From: Burkholderiales bacterium
GTDB taxonomy: Bacteria; Pseudomonadota; Gammaproteobacteria; Burkholderiales; Usitatibacteraceae
DNA: 5,243 nt
Assembly: GCA_014378085.1 (NCBI GenBank)
Contig: JACMOJ010000086.1
Location: forward strand, 1-5,243
Reading direction: 5' to 3'
Made by a program: the position numbers and the translations under genes
Shown: positions 1 through 5,243 of the stretch, in pieces
How the letters are laid out: every line of letters starts with the position of its first letter
Numbering within the stretch: the stretch's first letter is position 1
The notes under the pieces: generated by a model
Told to the model about the DNA's origin: nothing
Database searches by the model: none
What the model saw: only the letters and a program-made list of their open reading frames with translations

Positions 1-542
1 ACCAGGGCCACGCTCCGCTCTTGCAGCAGCCACAGCGCGTACGCCGCAAACGCGACCAGCGCCACGCTGCCGGAATGGCCGTCAATGCCGTCGATCATGT
101 TCATGGCGTTGATCACACCGATGACAGCGATTACCGACACGGGCACAACGAAATACCATAAGCCAATGGGCCGAAAGCCGACAAGACTGCCAATGGTGTT
201 GAGCTGCACGCCAGCGACATACACCATCACCAACGCCGCGACCGCCTGACCGACAAACTTTGGTAGCGGAGAGATTTCATGCATGTCGTCGGCCACGCCT
301 ACCGCCATGATAATAATGATGCTCAGTGCCAGTGGCCACGCGTAATCCGCTGGCGCGAGCCCCAACCCGACCGCGGCGGCGAGTGCCACAGCAAGCCCGC
401 CGATAAGCGGGGTGGTGGAGGCGTGCTCCTTCCGGCCACCCGGATGATCGATCAATTTCATACGCGGGGCGATACGAATCAGCAGCAACGCAATGGCGAG
501 GGCTGCGAGAAACGACGCAATAAAGATAACGAATGAGTGCAT
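1..542 (-). CDS. wecA: WecA-like undecaprenyl-phosphate sugar-1-phosphate transferase, N-terminal 180 codons (C-terminus outside window)
   Basis: This integral membrane enzyme of the WecA/MraY family transfers a HexNAc-1-phosphate, typically GlcNAc-1-P, from UDP-sugar to undecaprenyl phosphate at the cytoplasmic face, the first step of lipid-linked polysaccharide assembly. Visible features in order are an N-terminal hydrophobic helix (residues 3-24), the conserved IDHPGGRKEH...TPLIGGLAV stretch (31-52), a hydrophobic segment (70-83), the Mg-binding Asp pair D85-D86 followed by EISPLPKF, two more hydrophobic segments (about 97-111 and 128-146), and the NAMNMIDGIDG signature (145-155). Alignment from memory with E. 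coli WecA is collinear over the whole fragment, so nothing is missing at the N-terminus; about half of the usual 340-360 residues lie outside. ATG at 542 is the only ATG or GTG after the upstream in-frame TAG, but it has no good Shine-Dalgarno. The residues after DGIDG are HSG instead of the usual LAG or LLG. The sugar donor cannot be assigned from this fragment. Confidence 0.88.
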   Translation of the reverse strand, partial: MHSFVIFIASFLAALAIALLLIRIAPRMKLIDHPGGRKEHASTTPLIGGLAVALAAAVGLGLAPADYAWPLALSIIIIMAVGVADDMHEISPLPKFVGQAVAALVMVYVAGVQLNTIGSLVGFRPIGLWYFVVPVSVIAVIGVINAMNMIDGIDGHSGSVALVAFAAYALWLLQERSVAL

Positions 543-702
543 GGGGTGTCTGCCGCGATTCGTATTATGGTTTGCTTGGGGCAGGGGAGATGTATTAAGT
601 ACAAGCTACTATTGTACGGTCAGATATACCGCTGGCAGCAACGTAATCAGGTCGGCCTTGCCCGACGCGCAAAAGTAGATCAGGCCGTGTCCATGCTGCG
701 AC

Positions 703-1989
703 CTACAAACGCCAAAGCTTAAAACCCAGCGCAGCCACCGCGTCCCGGTCAAGCGCTGACTTCACGTCAATCACAACACCACCCGGCTTAAGCGTGTGTA
801 GCAACGCCTGCAGGCCCAGATCGAGGTAGTGTTTGTGTGCAACCGCAACAACAATCGCATCGGCCTTCGGTAGCGCGGACCATTCCGCCAGCGATTCGCC
901 GTAGTGCTCATGTGCCTCGGCTGAAGACGCGTATGGATCGTGAATGACAACCGACTGCCCAAACTCGCGCAGACCGGTAATGATATCGATGACTTTTGAA
1001 TTTCGCAGGTCGGGGCAATTTTCCTTAAACGTCATGCCCAACACGTTGACGTTGCCGCTGCTCAGCTTCCCAAATGCGGCAACCATACACTTAATCGTTT
1101 GCTGCGCGACATAGCCGCCCATGCTGTCGTTAATGCGGCGGCCTGCAAGAATCACCTCAGCGTGGTGGCCGAATTTTTCGGCTTGGTATGTCAGGTAGTA
1201 GGGATCAACCCCGATGCAGTGGCCACCCACCAAGCCGGGTTTGAACTTCAAGAAATTCCACTTGGTGCCAGCCGCATCGAGCACTTCTTTTGTATCAAGC
1301 CCCATGCGGTTGAAGATAATCGCGAGCTCATTCATGAGTGCGATGTTCAGATCGCGTTGGGTGTTCTCAATGACCTTTGCGGCCTCAGCCACTTGGATGC
1401 TGGAGGCGCGGTAAACCCCGGCGGTCACAACACTTTCGTAAGCCGCGGCGACGCGATCTAATGTAGACGCGGTATCGCCCGAAACCACCTTCGTAATCTT
1501 TGCGAGTGTGTGTTCCTTATCACCGGGGTTGATACGTTCCGGTGAGTACCCCACAAAAAAATCGTGTTTCCATTTTTTCCCAGAGGCTCGCTCTAACTCA
1601 GGAATACACACCTCTTCCGTCGCGCCGGGATAGACGGTGGATTCATACACAACAACCGCACCTGCCTTTAGGTAGGGGCCGATCGCGCGGCTCGCGGCGA
1701 GCAGTGGGCCAAAATCCGGCAGGCGCGCGTCGGTCACCGGCGTGGGCACGGCTACGATGATGATGTCCGCACCCTTGAGATCAGCAGCGCTTGACGTGTA
1801 CGTAAGGCTGCTCGCTGATTGAAGTTCGGATGGCGAGACTTCGCCGGTGGGGTCGGTGCCCTGACGATAACTTTCGATTTTTGCGGCGGAAACACCGAAG
1901 CCAATCGTGGTGCGAACACGCCCAAATGCCACCGCGAGCGGCAGCCCCACATACCCAAGCCCTACGATACCGATGGTTTGGTCTTTCAC
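703..1989 (-). CDS. tviB: TviB/VipA-family UDP-N-acetyl-D-glucosamine (or -galactosamine) 6-dehydrogenase
   Basis: This is a cytoplasmic nucleotide-sugar dehydrogenase of 428 aa, a normal length. The family oxidises C6 of UDP-GlcNAc (TviB, WbpA) or UDP-GalNAc (WbpO) twice with NAD+ to give the UDP-uronic acid. The Rossmann glycine motif GLGYVG is at 10-15. Further landmarks are VPTP (81-84), ESTVYPG with T118, YSPERINPG with E151, EAAKVIENTQRD with K205 and N209, and the catalytic motif GGHCIGVDPYY with nucleophile C258 and D262. The stretch LAGRRINDSMG after the catalytic site is close to Salmonella TviB, which argues against a plain UDP-glucose dehydrogenase. The C-terminal domain (about 310-428) is complete. 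The start is GTG at 1989, supported by AGGGAG five bases upstream and by alignment. The odd point is Gly32 (codon GGT, 1894-1896) after GF, where relatives have Asp to hold the NAD adenosine ribose. The gene follows the repeat array and precedes the wecA-like gene by 160 bases. UDP-GlcNAc versus UDP-GalNAc specificity is not settled by sequence. Confidence 0.93.
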   Translation of the reverse strand: MKDQTIGIVGLGYVGLPLAVAFGRVRTTIGFGVSAAKIESYRQGTDPTGEVSPSELQSASSLTYTSSAADLKGADIIIVAVPTPVTDARLPDFGPLLAASRAIGPYLKAGAVVVYESTVYPGATEEVCIPELERASGKKWKHDFFVGYSPERINPGDKEHTLAKITKVVSGDTASTLDRVAAAYESVVTAGVYRASSIQVAEAAKVIENTQRDLNIALMNELAIIFNRMGLDTKEVLDAAGTKWNFLKFKPGLVGGHCIGVDPYYLTYQAEKFGHHAEVILAGRRINDSMGGYVAQQTIKCMVAAFGKLSSGNVNVLGMTFKENCPDLRNSKVIDIITGLREFGQSVVIHDPYASSAEAHEHYGESLAEWSALPKADAIVVAVAHKHYLDLGLQALLHTLKPGGVVIDVKSALDRDAVAALGFKLWRL

Positions 1990-1994
1990 TGCTG

Positions 1995-2000
1995 CTCCCT
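1995..2000 (-). promoter_or_regulatory. Shine-Dalgarno AGGGAG for the tviB-like gene
   Basis: On the minus strand AGGGAG is followed by five bases and then GTG at 1989. The match and spacing support the non-ATG start of the dehydrogenase. The site lies just outside the edge of repeat copy A. Confidence 0.7.
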
Positions 2001-2006
2001 AGATGG

Positions 2007-2159
2007 AAACTTCTAAAAACTCTGTCGTACCGGCGAACAACCACAAGGGTTGCGCCGGGCCGGTATCCAAGTTTTTTTAAGTAATTGATACTGCTAGAAA
2101 ACTTGGGCCCCCGCCCGGCGCAACCCTTGTGGTTGTTCGCGGGAGCGGGGGCTTTTTTT
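2007..2159 (-). repeat. Palindromic dimer element, copy A
   Basis: Two facing units with arms 2033-2075 and 2098-2140 form a near-perfect inverted repeat of about 43 bases around a 22-base centre. Both units are the long form: the hairpin tip is CAACC-ACAAG-GGTTG flanked by CG/CG pairs. Outer stems differ: TACCGG/CCGGTA (2028-2033 with 2060-2065) in the left unit and GCCCCCGC/GCGGGGGC (2107-2114 with 2145-2152) in the right unit. Read on the minus strand, the 40 bases from CCAAGTTT to CTTGG (2066/2067 to 2105/2106) align without gaps to the centre of copy C, which sets the orientation. Confidence 0.85.
2107..2159 (+). terminator. Rho-independent terminator-like hairpin and T-tract within repeat copy A
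   Basis: An 8-bp GC-only stem (2107-2114 with 2145-2152) encloses further pairing CCC/GGG, GCG/CGC and CAACC/GGTTG, and is followed directly by seven Ts (2153-2159). This is a canonical plus-strand terminator shape. No plus-strand gene ends nearby, so it may act on antisense transcription or simply reflect the repeat. On the minus strand the same stem is followed by CCCAAGTTTT, a weaker and offset T-run. The left hairpin of copy A also has a plus-strand T7 (2072-2078) but six bases after its stem. Confidence 0.55.
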
Positions 2160-2423
2160 ATTATTCATATTCAGTTGCCGAATCAATAGAATTGCCCAGA
2201 TCATAAAGACGCCGGCTGGTGAGGCTATTCGAGCAAAAATGTCTGAAGATGCCCGTCAATATTGGTGTTTGAAGATTAGTAAATTCCAGTTACCCCAACG
2301 CTGTCGCCCCTTGTGCATGCAGGCCATCATGCCCTCGAATTCTATCGATACATGAATGCAGCACGGAGTCAGATTGCAAGTGCCCATCCTCACAGTCGTT
2401 CGGCAGCGAAAATGTTTGAACCT
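2160..2423. other. Spacer between repeat copies A and B, no gene recognised
   Basis: This 264-base stretch looks more AT-rich than the flanking genes. The minus strand is open for 42 codons (stop at 2161-2163, back to 2289), but there is no ATG, no Shine-Dalgarno and no product I recognise, so I do not call it a gene. It contains the possible repeat fragment at 2279-2310. I see no convincing promoter. Confidence 0.4.
2279..2310 (+). repeat. Possible degenerate repeat half-unit
   Basis: By eye 26 of 32 bases match 2575-2606, the outer flank of copy C, both starting GTAAATTCC and ending CTGTCGCCCC. After that, where copy C forms its GC-rich hairpin, this copy reads TTGTGCATGC and the palindrome is lost. 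It is either an eroded unit or the flank of a lost one. Confidence 0.55.
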
Positions 2424-2568
2424 GCCACCACACAAAAACTGTCTTCCCGGCGCAGGCCGGGATCCAATTTATTATCGTTGCTGGCGTTGCAAACTTGGTT
2501 CCCGGCCCGGCGCAACCCTTGTGGACGTTCGCTGGAATGACGGCAATTTAGGGGTCTTTAGAAGTTCC
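2424..2568 (-). repeat. Palindromic dimer element, copy B
   Basis: The left unit is the short form: CCCGGC/GCCGGG (2446-2451 with 2456-2461) around the 4-base loop GCAG, then ATCCAATTT. The right unit is a long form on the opposite strand, with AAACTTGG leading into the core 2509-2532. That core differs from the other long cores by TT to AC at 2526-2527 region, which breaks two pairs of the inner stem. The outer stem of the right unit is TTCC/GGAA. The centre is about 35 bases and aligns with that of copy C only with gaps, on the minus strand. Confidence 0.75.
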
Positions 2569-2574
2569 CTATAG

Positions 2575-2720
2575 GTAAATTCCGACTTCCCCACCACTGT
2601 CGCCCCGGCGAAGGCCGGGGCCCAAGTTTGCCAGCAGGATCAATAACTCATAAATCATTGGTATCAGACCGGCGCAACCCTTGTGGTTGTTCGCTGGCAC
2701 GGCGAAGTTTTTGGAAGTCC
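2575..2720 (+). repeat. Palindromic dimer element, copy C
   Basis: The left unit is the short form: CCCCGGC/GCCGGGG (2603-2609 with 2614-2620), loop GAAG, then CCCAAGTTT. The right unit is the long form with core 2671-2694. The 40-base centre (about 2622-2661) matches the reverse complement of the copy A centre, including AGCAG-x-ATCAAT (2632-2644). Copy C is therefore inverted relative to copy A. It starts seven bases after copy B and ends about 10 bases before the epimerase stop codon. Confidence 0.8.
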
Positions 2721-2730
2721 CCGAAAATTA

Positions 2731-3738
2731 CTACACCTTGTAATAGCCCCGATACCACTCAACAAAACGCGCGACTCCATCTTCAATGCTTGTGTTCGGG
2801 CGGAAGCCGGTGTCGTGTGAAAGCCGCGAGACGTCTGCCGCAGTGGCGCGGACGTCGCCCGCCTGCATCGGCATCATGTTCATTTGTGCCTTCATGCCAA
2901 GCGCCGACTCGATGGCGGAAATGTAGCGCATCAGCGGCACCGGCTCACTGTTACCAATGTTGTAAAGGCGATAGGGCGCGTAGCTGGTCGCCGGGTTAGG
3001 CGTATCCCCCGACCAAGTGGGGTCTGGCGTGGCGGGCTGATCAACCAAGCGCAGTACACCCTCAACGATGTCATCAACAAAGGTGAAGTCTCGCACCATG
3101 TTACCGTTGTTGAATACATCAATCGGCTTGCCAGCGAGGATCGATTTTGTAAACAAAAAGAGTGCCATATCCGGACGGCCCCACGGACCGTATACCGTGA
3201 AGAAGCGCAGGCCGGTGCAGGGCAGCCCGTAGAGACTCGCATAGCTGTGGGCCATCAGCTCGTTCGCTTTTTTGGTTGCTGCGTACAACGCAACCGGATG
3301 ATCGACTGTATTCGATTCTGCAAACGGCAGTGCAGTATTGGCGCCGTACACAGAGCTTGAGGAAGCAAACAAAAGATTGGCGACTTTTGCATGCCGGCAG
3401 CCCTCAAGAATATTCATGAAGCCATTGATGTTTGCCTCGATGTAGGCATATGGGTTGGTAATCGAATAACGCACACCGGCTTGTGCGGCCAGATTCACCA
3501 CAACATCAAATTGGTGGACGGCAAATACGGCCTCCATTGCCTGGCGGTCGGCAATATCTTCCTTAATGAACGTGAAGGCCGCGTGCCCCTGTAACTTTGC
3601 GAGTCGCGCTTCTTTTAGGCTGACTTCGTAATAGTCGCTGAGGTTATCCACGCCGACGACGGTGTCGCCGCGGCCCAGCAGGCGCAAGGCAAGGAAATGG
3701 CCGATGAAGCCGGCAGCGCCGGTGATGAGTATTTTCAT
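2731..3738 (-). CDS. NAD-dependent UDP-glucuronate 4-epimerase family protein (CapI/LspL type)
   Basis: This 335-aa extended short-chain dehydrogenase inverts C4 of a UDP-hexuronic acid, usually UDP-GlcA to UDP-GalA, in the cytoplasm. The NAD-binding TGAAGFIG is at 6-13 and D31 ends the second strand. QAGVRYS (86-92) is typical of the uronic-acid subgroup. SSSSVYG (126-132) with Y152 and K156 forms the Ser/Tyr-x3-Lys catalytic set. [14 protein letters not shown] and the late region from PDPTW through [14 protein letters not shown] are characteristic of CapI-like proteins. Length and both ends are normal. The ATG at 3738 gives the expected first strand MKILITG; no strong Shine-Dalgarno is visible, and the glycosyltransferase stop is only 9 bases upstream, so translational coupling is likely. 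The adjacent dehydrogenase makes N-acetylated uronic acids, so the physiological substrate could instead be UDP-GlcNAcA or UDP-GalNAcA; family resemblance favours the non-acetylated sugar. The repeat array follows directly downstream. Confidence 0.9.
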   Translation of the reverse strand: MKILITGAAGFIGHFLALRLLGRGDTVVGVDNLSDYYEVSLKEARLAKLQGHAAFTFIKEDIADRQAMEAVFAVHQFDVVVNLAAQAGVRYSITNPYAYIEANINGFMNILEGCRHAKVANLLFASSSSVYGANTALPFAESNTVDHPVALYAATKKANELMAHSYASLYGLPCTGLRFFTVYGPWGRPDMALFLFTKSILAGKPIDVFNNGNMVRDFTFVDDIVEGVLRLVDQPATPDPTWSGDTPNPATSYAPYRLYNIGNSEPVPLMRYISAIESALGMKAQMNMMPMQAGDVRATAADVSRLSHDTGFRPNTSIEDGVARFVEWYRGYYKV

Positions 3739-3747
3739 AAAGTTATT

Positions 3748-4881
3748 TTAAGCTGAAGAAACTGGTGCGGTGGCTAGCGCCGCCGCGTAAATCGCAAGCG
3801 TCTCACGGATGACTTTCTCCTCAGAAAATTCATGTTCTGCAATTTCACGTGATCGCTTTCCCATCTTTGCGCGAAGTGCGGGGTCATCGGCAAGCGTGGC
3901 GATTGCGGCCGCCAACGCGCTGGAATCTTTTGCCGGCACCAGTATGCCGTTGTCGCCATCGCGACAGATTTCCCGACAACCAGGGACGTTTGTTGCAATG
4001 ATAGGGAGCCCACAAGCCGCAGCTTCTAGCAGGCTGCGCGGTGTGCCCTCGCGGTAGCTTGGTAACGCCGCTATGTGTGCGGCCCCGAGCAGGAGTTGCA
4101 CGTCATCCCTGTGGCCAAGAAATTCGACGGCGCCTTCCGATGCCCACCTGCTTACCTCGGTCTCAGAAAAAGAGGATGGATTGCCCTCGTCTGCCGAGCC
4201 TGCAATCTGAATGCGAAGTGATGGATGTGTGGACTTGAGCAGTCGGGCAGCTTCTACTAACTCCACAACGCCTTTCTCACGGAGTAGGCGGCCGACCATC
4301 AACACCGTGACTGGTGGTGGTAACGCATTGGCCAACGGAACGAAGCGGGAGGTGTTGACGCCCGACCCACGAATCAAGTGCGTCGCAGCGGTTGCGACTA
4401 GGCGCCGTCTTTGAAACTCTTTTAAGTCATCTGGATTCTGGAAAATAACTTGCGACTTTCGGAGCGCATAGCGGTACGCGAGGGTGAGAGCAGGCCGCAA
4501 CACAGCAGTCTTGATTGTGTTGGTGGTAAAAACATGGCCCATCCCTGTTACCGCTGAAACAGTAGGTATACCCAGCCGAGCTGCTGCGATGCCGCCGTAT
4601 AGGACACACTTGATTGTGAAATGGTGTGCCAAGTCGGGTGCGATCATTCGATAGAGATCGGTTAACTTGTTTAGGGTTCGCAACTCGGCAACGGGGTTCG
4701 TACCTTTGCGCGCAAAATCAAACGCGTACCAGGTAAAGCCAAGCGCGCGTAGCTTTTCTCCGTATGCGCCTGACGGTGAAACTAGAACGACGTCTTCGCC
4801 GCGGGCACGAAGACTTTGCGCGAGCGGCAAGCGAAAGTTGTAGAGGTACCAATCGGTATTGGCGAATAGGACAACTCTCAC
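3748..4881 (-). CDS. GT-B glycosyltransferase, family 4 type (PglA-like)
   Basis: This 377-aa retaining glycosyltransferase should transfer a sugar from a nucleotide donor to an undecaprenyl-diphosphate-linked acceptor at the inner face of the membrane. The N-terminal Rossmann domain begins VVLFANTDWYLYNFRLPLA (3-21), typical of the subgroup related to PglA and other GalNAc transferases, and includes VTGMGHVF (111-118). The C-terminal domain starts near 190 with MVGRLLREKGV (195-205), whose R198 and K203 are in the usual phosphate-binding positions, and has the EX7E motif at E278 and E286 in YREGTPRSLLEAAACG. There is no signal peptide or membrane helix. The start is GTG at 4881; an in-frame TGA lies 11 codons upstream and no better start exists, although no Shine-Dalgarno is visible. 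It begins 30 bases after the preceding gene and ends 9 bases before the epimerase. Donor, acceptor and linkage cannot be read from the sequence. Confidence 0.9.
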   Translation of the reverse strand: MRVVLFANTDWYLYNFRLPLAQSLRARGEDVVLVSPSGAYGEKLRALGFTWYAFDFARKGTNPVAELRTLNKLTDLYRMIAPDLAHHFTIKCVLYGGIAAARLGIPTVSAVTGMGHVFTTNTIKTAVLRPALTLAYRYALRKSQVIFQNPDDLKEFQRRRLVATAATHLIRGSGVNTSRFVPLANALPPPVTVLMVGRLLREKGVVELVEAARLLKSTHPSLRIQIAGSADEGNPSSFSETEVSRWASEGAVEFLGHRDDVQLLLGAAHIAALPSYREGTPRSLLEAAACGLPIIATNVPGCREICRDGDNGILVPAKDSSALAAAIATLADDPALRAKMGKRSREIAEHEFSEEKVIRETLAIYAAALATAPVSSA

Positions 4882-4911
4882 GCGCGATGAACGTTTTGAA
4901 TCATTCGATCA

Positions 4912-5243
4912 CTAGGCCGCGGGCGGCTGGACGAATTGCGCAGGGCCGTCCTCAGCAATACGCAGCAACCATGCCTTGACTGCGGTGGCGGGAACCACAG
5001 TTTCCCGCGTATTAGCGACGGCACTTGGCATCTTGCCAGAAAGAAAAGCGAGAGAGCCCTCTGGGATGTGATAGCCAGTGCCGGCGTCAATGTCGACGGC
5101 CTGAATACCTGCGCTTTCCCACGGTATGTCGACTCCGTCGAGGGTAAATTTGCCGGCCTCGATTGCTTTTCGTTTGGTTGTTGCGACAGTAATGCTCAAC
5201 GTTGTGCCGATTTCTTGAACCCTGACAAAGGACTCGCCGAGTG
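4912..5243 (-). CDS. C-terminal 109 codons of an unrecognised protein (5' end outside window)
   Basis: The frame is open from the window edge at 5243 to TAG at 4912-4914. A TTG at 5199 lies inside the open frame and need not be a start, since residues upstream (LGESFVRVQEIGTT) look equally coding. The sequence is rich in alternating hydrophobic and polar residues (TLSITVATTKRK, GKFTLDGVDIPW, VDIDAGTGYHIPEGSLAF) with no membrane helix, which suggests a beta-sandwich C-terminal domain. Such a domain closes many polysaccharide lyases and other secreted carbohydrate enzymes, and heparinase II/III-like proteins are common in acidic polysaccharide clusters, but I see no catalytic motif and do not assign that function. 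It ends in a Pro/Ala-rich tail and lies 30 bases ahead of the glycosyltransferase, in the same direction, so it is probably co-transcribed. Confidence 0.7.
   Translation of the reverse strand, partial: LGESFVRVQEIGTTLSITVATTKRKAIEAGKFTLDGVDIPWESAGIQAVDIDAGTGYHIPEGSLAFLSGKMPSAVANTRETVVPATAVKAWLLRIAEDGPAQFVQPPAA

Larger units (their letters stand above)
1990..2730. repeat. Repeat-filled intergenic array: three dimeric palindromic elements between epimerase and dehydrogenase genes
   Basis: This 741-base stretch contains no gene I can support. It holds copies A (2007-2159), B (2424-2568) and C (2575-2720) of one composite element and a possible fragment at 2279-2310. A 24-base core is identical at 2033-2056 (one strand) and at 2117-2140 and 2671-2694 (other strand), with a two-base variant at 2509-2532. 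Each unit has an A- and C-rich outer flank (ACTTC-C/T-AAAAACT type), a hairpin, then CCAAGTTT pointing to the centre of its pair. The array begins about 10 bases after the epimerase stop and ends about 17 bases before the dehydrogenase GTG. It resembles REP/BIME or MITE-type non-autonomous repeats in architecture; family membership is inference. If the flanking genes share a transcript, these hairpins are in its leader or intercistronic RNA. Confidence 0.85.

Noticed and set aside
600..645. Possible sigma-70 promoter for the wecA-like gene (TTGCTG and TACAAT on the minus strand)
   Set aside because: The spacing is 19 bases and the -35 match is poor; too weak to list as a feature.
640..670. 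Small inverted repeat GTCGG/CCGAC after the dehydrogenase gene, considered as a terminator
   Set aside because: The stem is only five base pairs and no T-tract follows on either strand.
1099..1461. Plus-strand open frame of 120 codons
   Set aside because: It is antisense to the catalytic core of the dehydrogenase and is explained by codon bias in that gene.
2161..2289. Minus-strand open stretch of 42 codons between repeat copies A and B
   Set aside because: It has no ATG, no Shine-Dalgarno and no recognisable product, and it partly overlaps the repeat fragment.
2007..2720. CRISPR array
   Set aside because: The repeats alternate in orientation, are spaced unevenly, form large palindromes and have conserved rather than unique centres; no cas gene is present.
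2628..2999. Plus-strand open frame of 123 codons across repeat copy C and the epimerase end
   Set aside because: It runs antisense through the conserved end of the epimerase gene and through the palindromes; its product has no recognisable features.
2884..3360. Plus-strand open frame of 158 codons
   Set aside because: It lies wholly within the epimerase gene on the other strand, which has intact catalytic motifs; it is a shadow frame.
4878..5090. Minus-strand 70-codon frame whose stop overlaps the glycosyltransferase GTG
   Set aside because: The stop/start overlap looks attractive, but the frame overlaps the longer partial coding frame at 4912-5243 and has a low-complexity Arg/Ser/Pro-rich product.

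Overview
The window is one strand of a surface-polysaccharide gene cluster. Every gene I can support is on the minus strand, so transcription runs from high to low coordinates. The order is: the tail of an unrecognised protein (4912-5243), a GT-B glycosyltransferase (3748-4881), a UDP-glucuronate 4-epimerase-type enzyme (2731-3738), a 741-base gap packed with palindromic repeats (1990-2730), a TviB/VipA-type UDP-N-acetylhexosamine 6-dehydrogenase (703-1989), and the first 180 codons of a WecA-like polyprenyl-phosphate sugar-1-phosphate transferase (1-542), which runs off the window. The moderately GC-rich coding sequence and the closeness to enterobacterial TviB and WecA suggest a proteobacterium, probably a gammaproteobacterium. 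This is inference; no marker gene is present.

The genes fit one pathway. The dehydrogenase oxidises a UDP-N-acetylhexosamine to its uronic acid, the epimerase inverts C4 of a UDP-uronic acid, the glycosyltransferase adds a sugar to a lipid-linked acceptor, and the WecA-like enzyme starts the repeat unit by placing a sugar phosphate on undecaprenyl phosphate. The product is probably an acidic capsule, exopolysaccharide or O-antigen containing a hexuronic or N-acetylhexosaminuronic acid. The glycosyltransferase and epimerase genes are 9 bases apart, and the partial gene ends 30 bases before the glycosyltransferase start, so these three look co-transcribed.

The most unusual part is the gap at 1990-2730. 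It holds three copies of a dimeric palindromic element of about 145 bases (A 2007-2159, B 2424-2568, C 2575-2720), plus a possible fourth fragment (2279-2310). Each copy is a pair of facing hairpins around a shared 35-40 base centre. A and B lie in one orientation and C in the other. Hairpins come in a short form (4-base loop) and a long form that carries an extra nested stem, CAACC-ACAAG-GGTTG. Outer stems differ in sequence between copies but remain complementary. The array reaches to within about 10 bases of the epimerase stop and about 17 bases of the dehydrogenase start.

Two protein details need checking. The dehydrogenase has Gly32 where the family normally has the Asp that binds the NAD ribose, and the WecA-like protein reads DGIDG-HSG where DGIDG-L(A/L)G is usual.
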